A stretch of DNA of 64,000 nucleotides from Drosophila pseudoobscura (GCF_009870125.1 NC_046681.1:22085001-22149000); one strand, 5' to 3'. Shown: positions 40,901-52,085, numbered from the stretch's first letter. Numbers and translations are program-made. Notes: generated by a model from the sequence alone, not told the origin.

Positions 40901-42997
40901 ATAACACGTAGGATCGTGTACATACATATATATCATACATACTCGTATCTCCCCCATCTCCAACCATACATATGTGGGCGAGTGTGTGTGTGTATGTGTG
41001 TGTGTGTGGAGCACAATCAGCAGCGGGGCATCTCCTTCTCTCTCTTCGAAAACAAATAGATCGGATCCGACCCCCTCTAAGAGACATGCATGTACATGCA
41101 TAATAAAATATTCAAGATGATCATGATCATCAGGGAACATCATCATTGCATAGTCAGTCGATCCCACCCCTCCCCCCATACACTCTTCCCCAAAAAAGCC
41201 ACTTGCCTGCCTGCCTGCCGCCATCCCATCCCTTTCTAGCGCTGCTCTCTTCTCACTTGTTGAAAGCGCTTCCCGGAGAATGAGGAAGTTTCTTGTGTGC
41301 GAGCAGAGCAGAAGCAGAAGCAGAGCAGAGACGTCAGCAGAGATGTGAGATAAATTTTAACATGCCAGCAGCAGCAGCAGCAGCATCAGCACATGTGTGT
41401 GTATGAGTGCACAGGCACTTTGTCTGGGAATAAACAGGGTGCCTGAACAAGATGCTAATCCTTTGCTTCTTCTTCTGAATTTACTCATGGCTTGCTGCTC
41501 TCTTTACCCACTGGCGGATTTATTAGTTTCCCCATCCATCGTATCGTCGCCCAGCGTCTTTCTCCAACATGGTTGCTGCTGCTGCCTTTGGAAACGGGTT
41601 TTTGTTGTGTGGAATGTGCACTTCCGTTTGCTGCTGCTGCTGCTGCTGCAGCAAGATATGGCCCGAGAGTGGGCAATGGGCACGGCTTTCAAGTTTTCGA
41701 GAGACGTTCGTTCGTTTATTCCACGATCCCTCGCTCTCGCCTCCCCCTCTCCCCTCCCCTGCAGCGCACTTGTGCCATCAATACATTCGTTTATGTTGAA
41801 ATCTTTACAGCACAAAAAAAAAACAAAAATGATCCCCGCCAAAGATACACACACACATCTCCTCGTATTTGTTTGTGTGTACACATCCGGAATATGACTG
41901 TGGGGCAGGACGCCCATGCGCACAAATACATGCATACCATCAGAGATCACACATTTTTATGGAAATTACCATATTGAGAAATTTACAATTAAAAAGTTAA
42001 ACGAGTCTGACTAGGCGACTACCGAATGCGCTATGTTCTTAATTTTTACCGATTAACAACGGTCTGTGCTGCCCCCTCCCCAACAGGCCTGCATTTAAGA
42101 AGAATTGGAATCTAATGAAACATTCCACTCCTTCGACTGTAGCGCATTCTTGTGTTCTGTTATGCCGAACCATTTTTTCTGTTTTTCTTCCGAAGATCTT
42201 CCTCTTTGCCCCACAGCAGACAACGTCCGTCGCTGCGGGGGTGTGCCGCAGAAGATGGGATCGAGAGCAGGCGAGTGAGAGAGAGAGAGAGAGAGAGCGC
42301 TAAGAAGAGAGCAACTCAGCACAGCCTCTGTCTCTGCCTCTGCCTTCTTCTGCTTCTGCTTCTGCCTTGCGTCTCTGTCTCTGTCTCTTCCAGTGAGTCA
42401 CACTATCTTTTTGCCTCTCCGATATTGAGGTCCGGTCCGTCAGTTTGTTCGGATGCGCTTGCCTGCCATACAAATATTTGTTGTAGTTGTTGGATAGTAG
42501 CGTCCGCGATCGCGTTCGCGTCCGCATCGTTGGAGATATTTGTATATTATTTGTTTATTTCCACCAAACCATCCATTGGATACTCTGCGCGGTGGCGACG
42601 ATTATGAAGAAATTTGATTTTGTTGGAATGCGAATGTCGGCAGCGGCTGTCTGACTCTCTCGCTCTCTCTCAGTCTCAGTCTCATCTCTCCTCGAATTGG
42701 ATCGCGGTATGTGTGTGTTGTTGTTGTGTCTGGAAAGAGAACACACGCCGATGCTCTCTGATTCCTAGTGTTCCTCTTCTTTGGAATTTTTGCTAGCGGA
42801 AGTGTGTACATCCTCTGCACTTTGACCGTTGAAATATATATGTACATACATATAAGATATATAGAAAATACACCAACTAATTTTGTGAAATTTCCCTTTG
42901 TTATTGCAGATCACAGATCCCAAACACGGATATATTTAGTGGCTGCCACTAGTCGAGCGTCCCGCGTGCAGGATTCATTTATTTTAAAAGTGGCTGC

Positions 42998-43951
42998 ATG
43001 TCCAAAATGAAAATGCTCCCAGTACAGTTATCATTGAATTCGCTCAATCCCGGCATCTGGAGCGATGTGCTGTGGCGCTGCCCACCGGCACCGTCCAGCC
43101 AGCTGGCGGAGCTGAAAACCCAGTTACCCCCATCGTTACCCTCGGATCCGCGACTGTGGAGTCGCGAGGATGTGCTGGTCTTCCTGCGCTTCTGCGTGCG
43201 CGAGTTTGATCTACCGAAGCTCGACTTTGATCTCTTCCAGATGAACGGCAAGGCGCTGTGTCTGCTGACGCGTGCCGATTTCGGACACAGGTGCCCCGGG
43301 GCCGGGGATGTCCTGCACAATGTGCTGCAGATGCTCATCATCGAATCGCACATGATGCAGTGGCATTTGCCCAACAGCCCGGTGACGCCCACCAGCCGCT
43401 ACCCACTGTCGCCGCAAAGCCATCCGCCGACAATGACATGGCCGCCATTGAATGCCCCGCCCGAGAGCAATAATCCCTTCCACAATACGACCCACCACCT
43501 GGCGCATCATTTTATGGCGCCCAATTCGGTGACGCTCAGTCCCCCGCCGTCGGTTGATTCGCAGGCCAGCAGTCCGCCCCAGGCCCCTTACCAGAACCAG
43601 AACGGAGGAGGAGCACCAGGCTCAGGATCATCCTCGGCACACACATCCAATGGCGGATCTAGCAGTGTGGGAACTTCAAACAGCGGACCGTCGGCGCCGG
43701 CCTCTTCCAGCTCTGGCAGCAGCACGGCCAGCAATGGATCGGCCATGCCCATGAAGGGGATCAGCAGTGCCAGCAGCAATCACAGCGACTCCGAGGAGGA
43801 GTACTCTGTTTCCGAGCCAAAAATGGCCACCGGCATGCCACCAGCGCCGCTCTCCTACAGTACGGCCAGTCCCCCAAGCACGCCCATACTGAAGGACATT
43901 AAACCCAATTGGACGCAGCAGCTGACGAATAGTTTTGTCAACTCGTGGTCT

Positions 43952-43983
<32 letters not shown>

Positions 43984-45368
43984 GATGCAGGCGGTGCAAC
44001 AGCAGCAGCCCCAAAAGCTGACGCTGGACAACACAGCCGGACCAGTGGTGGCACCCGCCGGAGGATCCATTTCCGCCCCGACAACGCCCAGTTATATGTA
44101 CAAAGCGAAAAGGGAATTCTTTCCAGAGAACTCTGAGCCCAATACAAGTAAGTGGCACATTGCAATGATCAAAATCCAAAATCCATTCCTAACACACTTT
44201 TCGCTCCTTTTCTAGATGGTCGCCTCTTGTGGGACTTTCTGCAGCAACTGCTGAACGATCGCAATCAAAAGTACAGCGATCTGATTGCCTGGAAGTGCCG
44301 CGACACGGGCGTCTTCAAGATTGTGGATCCCGCTGGGCTGGCCAAGCTGTGGGGCATCCAGAAGAACCATCTATCCATGAACTACGACAAGATGTCGCGC
44401 GCCCTGCGGTACTACTATCGCGTTAATATCCTGCGCAAAGTACAGGGCGAACGTCATTGCTATCAGTTTCTGAGGAATCCCACGGAACTGAAGAACATTA
44501 AGAATATATCGCTTCTGCGGCAGTCCACCCCTGCAGCGGGTGCTGGCAATGGAGGAGCACAAGGGATGACCCAGGGCAATGGAAATCCAGCGCCCAGCAG
44601 CCCCGCAGCGGTCCAGAACTGGAGCCAGCAGCAGCAGCAACAACAGCAGCAACAACAACAACAACAGCAATCCCCCCAGCGTCCTGCCTCCCGTAATGGT
44701 CCCATGAGTCTGCCCGCTGTGGCAGCAGTGGCTGCAGCAGCAGCTGCCGCCTATGGACCGCCACCCACATCGCCGCTCTTCATGCACGCCATCAACGGAG
44801 CCTTCCATTACCTGTCCGCGACGGCGGCCGCTGCAGGAGCGCCACCCAATTCCCCAGCGCTGCAAACGCCCGGTGCCGCAGGGCCGGACAAGTTTCAATT
44901 CCATCCACTGAAGCTGGAGAATGGTGGGGGAAGCTCGGGATCGGACAGCGCCGGAGAGGACCTGAAGCCCACGGATCTGAGTGTCAGCGGCAAGAGTGCC
45001 GCCGCCGCAGCTGCCAGCAACGAGGACTGCTATCCGTAAGTGGCCCCCCGCCTACACGCTTCTGTTGCCTCCTAATACCAAGCATCATCTCCATCTGCAG
45101 GCTCATACGCAATGCCGATGGATTGACGACCATCAAGCTGATACGCTACAACGATCATCAGTCGGCGCCCTCGCCCGCAGAGCAGTCACCCAAGCCGGAG
45201 GAGCAGCAGCAGCAGCAACAGCAACAGTTGCCCGCTGGTTCCAACTCGCCAAAGCCCATGGAAGCGAGCGATCAGGCCCAGCCTGTGCCTATGGACAGCA
45301 GTGATTGCAATGGCAGTGTTGAGGTGTCCGAGGAGGCGTTAGCTGCGTTTAGGCATATGCGGCAGTAG
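42998..45368 (+). CDS. aop: Anterior open / Yan, ETS-family transcriptional repressor
   Basis: Coding exons 42998-44147, 44216-45035 and 45101-45368 encode 745 residues with consistent phases (introns gtaagt...tctag and gtaagt...ctgcag). Yan is a nuclear repressor that opposes Pointed downstream of EGFR/Ras/MAPK and blocks differentiation until phosphorylated and exported. The Pointed/SAM domain (about residues 45-120, with DVLVFLRFCVREFDLPKLD) mediates polymerisation. It is followed by the MAPK site NSPVTP with Ser at position 127, as in melanogaster. The ETS domain (about 385-470) begins GRLLWDFLQQLLNDRNQKYS and holds the recognition helix with MSRALRYYYR. The linker and C-terminal part are Ser/Pro-rich with several Gln tracts (about 317-327 and 544-560) and an Ala tract. 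The second exon starts at 42910, so 88 nt of 5' UTR precede the ATG. The protein matches my memory of melanogaster Yan closely; the repeat tracts differ. Confidence 0.97.
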
Positions 45369-46508
45369 GAGTAGCACCCCCATCATTGCCTTTCCCCCCA
45401 CAAACATTACCTGAGCTAAAAATGGGACCAGCACACACATAAACACACCCCTATGCCCGCCCCCTAGCTGGATGTGGTTGCCTTTTGTACATAGATAAAA
45501 ACATTTGCATCAATATATATATATTTTATACATCAAATTATTTATTAAGCTAATCTAACGAGAGAGAGAGGAGAAATGGAGCGAGTGAGCGAGAGTGAAT
45601 GTAATTTCGTTTTGTTGTAAGTAGAGTTCTTGAAAAAACAAAAAAAAAACACGGCGCAGCGCAGCCTTTGATTATGTGCCAATTTCTACATTAAATCAGA
45701 ATTAAATTATAAGTTATCACACGCCCCGACCCCCCAAGCATCAACAACAATCATACGAGTAGCGTGTAGCGAGAGTAGCGCCGCCCCTTAGCGAGTAAGT
45801 GTTGCCACCTTTGAGCTTTACAAATGTTGCCTCAACAAAATGGTTTCAAATTTATGAAAACGAAAAACAAACACAAAAAACAATTGTTAAAAATACGATA
45901 CGAAATATGAAAGAAAGGAAAGAAAATTGTTAATTGATATACAAAAAATAATCAGCGAGAAGAGAAGATAGAGAGATTGATTTCTTGTGATAACAGATTC
46001 ATTGGCTGGAGAAGAGGAGAGCACAGAAGGAGGAGTATGCAGCCACAGGAGAGATCCAGGAGCTATGGGATCCATGGTGTGGAAGCTGAAACAGTTTCTC
46101 CGTTCTGTTTCTCCCTGGCGGCCTCTCCTGCTGCCTGCCTGCCTCTCTCGACAGCTGCAAACAGAGAGCTTTCAAAATTCAATTTCAATTGGAGAAAACC
46201 CCTTAGCCCTTAGATACAAGAACATGAAGAAGAAAAAAAACATTGGCTTCCATTTTTATAGCAATGATTACGAGCATATACACATTTAGTTTTCAATTAA
46301 AACATTATTCATACGATTATTATTATTATTATATAATTTGTATGTTAGTTTTCTAAGCGGCTGCGCCCTCACGGAAAGATGTGTGGATTCGCAGCAAAAA
46401 GCAGAAGTGTTCATTTAAGCATTAACAATTTTAGTTTGTAAAACAACTGCACGTCGCCCCATACAAACCATAAAAAACAATAGAAATTTTGTACATTTTG
46501 AAGCACAC

Positions 46509-46514
46509 TTTATT
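46509..46514 (-). promoter_or_regulatory. Polyadenylation signal of the small minus-strand gene
   Basis: On the minus strand this is AATAAA, the first canonical hexamer after the stop at 46951. If used, the 3' UTR would overlap that of aop by several hundred bases. Confidence 0.4.
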
Positions 46515-46776
46515 AATTATATTAAATGCAAAACATAAATGAAATGTCATGGAATGGAGAGGCGCAGACCATCAACCCCACACCACACACACGCTCATCC
46601 AACTTAGCTTTTAGTGCCTGTAATTATTATTAATTATTGCATAGATCTTATAGTACATCTAATTTTCGTACATACGATATATATATATATTTTTTATCTG
46701 TTTTTTCGCTTACGCATTAAGTTTAAACACCGCCAATAGCTAATAATTAGCACTCTAGTGTCGCCACAATACCTGT

Positions 46777-46783
46777 TCTTCCA
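46777..46783 (+). promoter_or_regulatory. aop: Candidate miR-7 site in the aop 3' UTR
   Basis: TCTTCCA pairs with nucleotides 1-7 of miR-7 (A1 plus seed 2-7); position 8 does not match. Melanogaster yan is an established miR-7 target with several sites. A single 7-mer is weak evidence, and I found no full GTCTTCC site in this UTR. Confidence 0.3.
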
Positions 46784-46950
46784 TTTGCAAAAACCTTTAC
46801 CTAGTATATCTTTCGATCAATAGGTACATATACAATTTATATGTATTAAAAAAATATTCAAGAAAACGGAAACAAATTTATATGTAATAAATAAATGAAA
46901 AATGATATACACACTGGAAGATCCTATGGATCATCATCGTCCTCTCCTCC

Positions 46951-47451
46951 CTAGATAAGTTCCTGATTGTCCAAAAACTCGCGTATCATATTGCGGCAGG
47001 ACTTGAGCAGAACTTTGTTGCAGTCATTTTCACTACGGCGGGGCACAGGCGTCAATCGGGATTTGGCTTTCACTATCGATGATGATCCTCCTGCATTGGT
47101 AGTAGATTTGGCTGGAGTCAAAGAGCGTCTCAGCAGATGGTTGGGAATCGAACGCTTCTTGATAGGCTGAGCAGAGTCGGGAGTGCGCACAGCCTGATCC
47201 TTGGGCGTCAATTTGTCGGCGATATGCTGCGGCGGTGTGGGCGAACGTGTTACAGAGGTGGAGGGCATTGGCACCGACTGCCTATCGTACTGATAGCGCA
47301 ACATGAGCAGAGCGGCAGCAGCCTCCATTTCCAAAGCACCATACGAGATGCGGCCATCAAAATCCTGTTTGTGGATATTCACTTCGGATTCCCTGGCTGG
47401 CGATGGGGTCTGGTTGGTCTTTCGTTTGTTCATCACACGGTGGTACTTCAT
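46951..47451 (-). CDS. Uncharacterised small basic protein, single exon
   Basis: An intronless 166-residue open frame starting MKYHRVMNKRK and ending NQELI. I do not recognise it. It is rich in Ser, Thr, Pro, Arg and Lys, with several proline-directed phosphorylation motifs (RSPTPP, SLTPAK, RLTPVP). The only strongly ordered-looking parts are an Ala/Leu/Met helix (YGALEMEAAAALLMLRYQYD, about 37-56) and a C-terminal helix (about 145-164, KVLLKSCRNMIREFLDNQEL). No signal peptide or membrane segment is visible. A TATA box and initiator match lie at the right distance upstream, giving a 5' UTR of only about 22 nt, which supports this ATG; Met7 is an alternative. It is convergent with aop and lies downstream of AIF on the same strand. 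Expression and function are unknown. Confidence 0.7.
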   Translation of the reverse strand: MKYHRVMNKRKTNQTPSPARESEVNIHKQDFDGRISYGALEMEAAAALLMLRYQYDRQSVPMPSTSVTRSPTPPQHIADKLTPKDQAVRTPDSAQPIKKRSIPNHLLRRSLTPAKSTTNAGGSSSIVKAKSRLTPVPRRSENDCNKVLLKSCRNMIREFLDNQELI

Positions 47452-47469
47452 GATTGCTGGCTGGCAAGG

Positions 47470-47507
47470 AACTGATGTCCATTGGCATTTAGGGTAAGGC
47501 TTTTATA
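47470..47507 (-). promoter_or_regulatory. TATA-Inr core promoter of the small gene
   Basis: On the minus strand, TATAAAAG occupies 47507-47500 and TCAGTT (Drosophila initiator TCAKTY) occupies 47475-47470. The distance from the first T of TATA to the initiator A at 47473 is 34 nt, close to the expected spacing. The ATG follows 22 nt later. Confidence 0.7.
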
Positions 47508-47557
47508 GGCCAAAAGGATGTACCTGATGGATAAAGATAATCTACCTACCGATTGGG

Positions 47558-47649
47558 TAAATCCGCGGGACCTTTGCTTATTAGAGATCTACCTACCAAT
47601 TTGATAATCCCGAGCAGACCCCTAATAAGCAGATGGCCCCGCGGATTTA
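47558..47649. repeat. 26-bp stem hairpin with 39-nt loop
   Basis: The left arm at 47558-47583 (taaatccgcggg, then cttatta) pairs with the right arm at 47623-47649 (taataag, then cccgcggattta), with only a few central mismatches. Near-copies of 'tctacctacc' at 47541 and 47588 form a direct repeat around the left arm. It lies between the probable AIF poly(A) site and the small gene's promoter. Confidence 0.65.
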
Positions 47650-47710
47650 GGTACGAGTCCTCTCTCCAGCTGCCAGTATTACGAACAGGTATATATAACA
47701 TTTTAAAGGA

Positions 47711-47716
47711 TAATTT
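47711..47716 (-). promoter_or_regulatory. AIF: Polyadenylation signal of AIF
   Basis: On the minus strand this reads AATAAA, about 270 nt after the AIF stop codon at 47983, and is the first canonical hexamer downstream. Confidence 0.45.
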
Positions 47717-47982
47717 ATTATGGAAAACACACACAAAAGTTCAACACATGTCCTCGTCACATCACTTACATATACGTTCGTAAGATATCTATCTATATGG
47801 TCATCATCTATGTGCATATACGTTATTCGACGAGTGATTGACTAAAGCGGGATTCCAAAAAAAAACGAAAAATTGGAGCTAAAATTTCTGTTCGATGGCG
47901 GAAATCGCATATATACATATTTGGTTTTTGTTGTTGTTAGGGGGGGTGGTGGTGGTGGTGGTAATGGGAGGAAGATCCACTA

Positions 47983-50743
47983 CTAAGAGTGGATTTCAAA
48001 CAACTTGGCGACCTCATTGAGGTCATCGTACTTCTTATTTTGATTAATTATCGTCCTAGCTAAGCCTACGCGGCTAAAGAGGTTCCACATGAGAACGCCA
48101 ACAATCTTTTCATTCTTTAAATAGAAGATCACACCCCGGCCGTAGTCCGGCTGCTCACCATGGGCATCATCATCCCAGGTGACCACATCTGAATTTGATT
48201 TTTCATCAACTATAATCGTATGCTTGCTGCCATCGTCCTCCTCTCGATTTACGGTCAAGTTGTCTGTGCTCGATCGTGCGTCGGTTGCTGAGGGCAGGGC
48301 AAAGATGCCCACGGTGGGAAGAGAAGAGTCAGCCAAGCCAATGCCCTCGTAGCCAATTTCAGGACCCAAATCAGACCAGAACATGCTCTGATGCACATAG
48401 GGTTTCTCTGTGGATAGAAATGCACAAGAATTTTAATGAAACAGTGTTTTCTCAAAAATATTGAGAGCGTAGACACTTACTTGCTCCTGTCATATTCTCT
48501 CCTGCCAATTTGCCAGAGACCACCGAATGATCATGATGTTCAACTCGTCGCCGGCCCAACAAAGGATCATAAAAGCAAGAAGCATCGCCAGCCACATACA
48601 GATTCCGGCGTGCCTCCAGTTCTGCATTGACCACAAAACCGCCCAGGGTGCGATCCACCTCCAGTTTGCTGGGCGACGCTAGATTTGTGTTGGGCGAACA
48701 GCCCACACATACCACCACAATATCGGATAGCAGTGTCATGCCATTGTTCAGTTCCAATTTGAGTGACTCCTCGTCTCTGGTGGCCGACTTGATGCTGGCA
48801 TTCGGGATGACGCACACACCCTGATTCTTCATCTTCGCCATGGTCCAGCGACTCAGATAGTTGGGGAGGACCTTGGACATGTTGCCGCTCTCCTGGAAGA
48901 CCTGATAGATCTTGCCACCGTCATTCTCCTTCGAGTAGTGGGCCAGAGAGCAGGCCAGCTCGCTGCCAATGAATCCATTTCCCACAATCGTAATCGAACG
49001 CTTCTCGGCGGCATAGCGTCGCAGGCGATCAAAGTCATCGGGTGTGCGATACACCATCACCTTCTCGCGCACGCTGGGCGCTGCGTCCCGGAACATGGGC
49101 AGATTTTTGGGGGCACAGCCCGTAGCAATGAGGCACTCATCGTAAGTGATCTTATAGCCGTCGTTCAATGTCACAGTGTGATTCTGGGCATCCACCTTCT
49201 GCACTGAGAATCCTTGTGCGACGGCTATACCACCATTTACACTCTCCTCAAGCTTTTCGGGATCCACAAAAAACTCATCCGGTTCAAAGAACAAGCTGCA
49301 GAGAGAAACAAGAGCTTAGAGTCTGAAGAGAAGATAAGTACTCTGTAACTGACCTTCTTTCGGAGCCAGCCCATTGTTTAAAGCGGTAATCCTTGATGGT
49401 TTTTTCGTTGGTATTGGGCGTATACCACAGTTCCTTGGATAGGGGTGGACGCATATAGGGCTTGTGGTATTCATTACTAACAATCAGGACCTTGGCCTTG
49501 GCATCGTTCGACTTGATGGAACGGAAGGCAGAGAAGGCGGCTGTGCCACCGCCAATGATCAAATAAGGCACATGTTTGGGTAGCTTCTCAGAGCTGTCGG
49601 GACCTGTATCCAAAGTATAATTTCGATTTTCGATGAGCTCATCCCTTAAATAAAGAAGAGTGGTTTCCATTCTCACTTGTTACAAGTCCTGATACTCCGC
49701 GTTTAGCGTCTGCCGAATTATTGTCACCGTCACTCCCACCGCCGGCTCCTTTGTTATCGTCGTTTTTTGTACTCGCCAGAAACCAGGCAATCTTTAACAT
49801 TGAAGAGTAACAACCAATATATTGATATTTTTGATTAGTCCTTGATAGGATTAAGACTTACCAGTCCACCAGCCACCATTGCGGCCAAGGCACCCAATAG
49901 GCATTTTAATTTCAGAGATTGGTTTGGGTCTCCACTATCCTTACCGTTGCAGCCATCACCACCGTCTGGAGCTGCTGATCCACTCGGCGGACATTGTTTC
50001 GGATCGTTTTTTAAACGCATTCGCTTAAACTGCTCACAAGGATCCTCGGGTGGCTGCTTACCGGGCTCTTTGGTCATCAGCCGACAAGGATCCTTGCTCA
50101 TGTGTTTATCCATGTCCGATTGTTTTTGCCAATCCAATAGTGTCCCAGCAGTGCTGGTGTCATATTTTACTGACTTGAAGAATACCTGCTTGGCCGTGGG
50201 CATGTACTTGCTGCTGTTCGCAGGGGCCTGGAATGGGGAGGAAACGAGGTTTTAAATAAGTTTCTCGGTATTGAGTGGATTGGTGAACGATTGATGAAGT
50301 GTGGCAGCGGTACCCCTGGGAACTTATGATCAGCCGCCTGGCTATAATCTTGATATTTGGCTTGAAATTGACGCGGAGGCGGTGGTTTTGGACGATCTAT
50401 AACATCGGTATCGTATTCCACCTCCTCCTCCATGTCTGTTCGGACACAAACTTTTTGATTCGGATTTTTCTGAGCATGAGCTTTAGTGCGTGCGTCAAGC
50501 GAGCGCTTTTTTACCATTTCATATAATTTTCCATGACATGACCGTTGCAGATCTGCGAACGAGGAGGAAGATATGATAAAAACATGAAGAATCATTCGAC
50601 AAGGCACATAACCTCACACACTCACCAAATACCGGCGCGGCATGTTGGGATGATGGCTGCACTATGGTTCTCTTTCTGGCCAGTATATGGGCACGCCGGA
50701 TCGCGCTGTACATCACCGATGGGGCCGTCCATAGACTCATCAT
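47983..50743 (-). CDS. AIF: Apoptosis-inducing factor, mitochondrial flavoprotein oxidoreductase
   Basis: Seven coding exons on the minus strand: 50626-50743, 50314-50552, 49862-50227, 49677-49791, 49354-49603, 48481-49295 and 47983-48407. All phases agree and give 775 residues. AIF is a FAD/NADH oxidoreductase anchored in the inner mitochondrial membrane, needed for respiratory chain integrity and able to promote cell death when released. Visible features are a basic amphipathic N-terminus ([10 protein letters not shown]), a membrane segment at about 226-247 ([13 protein letters not shown] then IAWFLA), the FAD-binding [16 protein letters not shown] (about 293), the NAD-binding [17 protein letters not shown] (about 464), the FAD-contacting [20 protein letters not shown], and the C-terminal AIF domain ending [10 protein letters not shown]. 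Human AIF is 613 residues; the extra length is the acidic/proline-rich N-terminal region before the membrane segment. The start is the first of two adjacent ATGs. Confidence 0.95.
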
Positions 50744-50981
50744 TGATATTATTGAGAAGGGCACAGATTTAACAAAATAGAAACAGGCCCACAGATTTCA
50801 CACTAAGATTTAAATTGTGTAACTGTGTGTGATACTAACAATCTGTAGTAACAGAAATACAAAATAATTCTATGTCCCTGTGAAATCAGCGGTGCTTTTA
50901 TTGATATTTGTTTCAAATGTATTTACTATGTTTGCTATGTTTTATTATTATTATTATTTATTGCGTTTTTTAGTCAAACAT

Positions 50982-51060
50982 GTCTACGGTCTGACCCTCA
51001 GAAATATACCGAAATATACTGTCACATTTTAATATACCGTAAATATACTGACGAATTCAA
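50982..51060 (-). repeat. Promoter-proximal 80-bp module, copy 2
   Basis: On the minus strand this begins 'ttgaattcgtcagtatattt' and continues with repeated 'ggtatat' units and 'ggtcaga'. It is about 80% identical to 4761-4840. It sits 240-320 nt upstream of the AIF start codon in AIF orientation. Confidence 0.65.
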
Positions 51061-52028
51061 ATTCCATTATACATATTCCTCGTTTTCGATATTCCGTCGA
51101 ATATTATCTTTCTTATATCTCAGCCCTGCCCACATAATTTGATCCAATTAATGAACCAATTTTCTCGTATGATGAAAAACGAAATAGGCCCCCTCATTTA
51201 AATAGTTAACTACTTGAGGTAAACGGCGGAAAATATTAACGATTGTAAATTCTTCTTGTACATGACATCTTTCATCTGAACTTAATAAAAAAACACGATA
51301 TCTTTCACATGAATTGCGCTGCAATCAATTTTCATTATTTTCGGTGGAATATTAAAATACCCCCTTGGTCTGCAAGGGGTTAATCGTTCACTGTCAAGGA
51401 TTGGAAACCATACCCTCCGATTTTGATATGTCGTCGAACATTACTAGCTAGATAAAACTCTCAGCCATGCCCACATAATTTTATCCAAATAATGAACCTA
51501 TTTTCTACTTGACTGATTTATTTTAAATACTTGGTTGTAGCGAAAATGGTTTACAAAAAAAAAAAGAAAGAGGATAGTCCTTCCTATTATTTAAACAAAA
51601 AAGTTCAGCAAAAAACCAGTCGCAATGTTGTCAATGTTGCTGGTGTATGGCCATTTGTATACCATATTCCGTTAATTTTATTTAAAGGTACTGTTTTGCA
51701 AACTTTTTTAAACGTAATTAATAAATACATTTTCTCAAATAGATATGTCTTAGACGTATTCATGGATTTGATTCCTGTATATCTTGATCCCGATATCAAT
51801 TCTTGGAAATAAGGACAAAGAGTACGCACTGGGAGAATTCGTTCAATGGTCCGCCACACTACATACTCGCTTAAATATATTACGAAAAAATTCAGTGTCG
51901 AAGACGAACATAAATATTGAAAAGCCGTTATATTTACTGAAATATGAAAAAATTACGCTACAGCTATATTGACAACAATCTGATAACACTGTAAAACAAG
52001 GTGCTTTACACAGATCTAGATACTTACT

Positions 52029-52085
52029 AGCAGGACTTCCCCGCGGCTTACGCTGTTTCTGAAATATGCCCATATTTATGGCCAT
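52029..52085 (-). other. Possible small first coding exon of unknown gene
   Basis: On the minus strand an ATG at 52083-52085 opens a short frame starting MAINMGIFQKQRKPRGSPA and reaching a very good donor (gcta|gtaagtatc). An acceptor (ttttacag) about 40 nt further would join it to a hydrophobic frame ending near 51843, but that intron would be unusually short and the product shows no domain. It may be a real small exon or chance. Confidence 0.2.

Larger units (their letters stand above)
23131..42909 (+). other. aop: Long first intron of aop (about 19.8 kb)
   Basis: Bounded by the donor gtaagc at 23131 and the acceptor ttgttattgcag ending at 42909. No nested gene with coding support was found on either strand. 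It contains many microsatellites, several short tandem duplications, a 195-bp MITE-like element at 27808-28002, and a 31-nt G run at 37921-37951. Intronic enhancers are expected for a gene patterned like yan, but I cannot delimit any by eye. That this is one intron rather than intergenic DNA rests on the splice-site pairing and analogy with melanogaster. Confidence 0.55.
45369..46905 (+). other. aop: 3' UTR of aop
   Basis: The sequence after the stop is AT-rich with no coding frame. The first canonical AATAAA hexamers appear at 46886-46891 and 46890-46895, so the UTR is probably about 1.5 kb. It includes a GA run (about 45560-45575) and an ATT repeat (about 46316-46332). It runs to within about 45-60 nt of the stop codon of the oppositely oriented small gene. 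Confidence 0.6.

Noticed and set aside
43676-44179. Minus-strand open frames opposite aop coding exons
   Set aside because: Leu- and Gly-rich shadows of the CAG tracts and GC-rich codons of aop on the other strand.
51546-51812. 88-residue plus-strand frame starting MVYKKKKKED
   Set aside because: It has a proper ATG but no domain or promoter motif, and an internal gt...ag pair would truncate it; support is too thin for a gene call.
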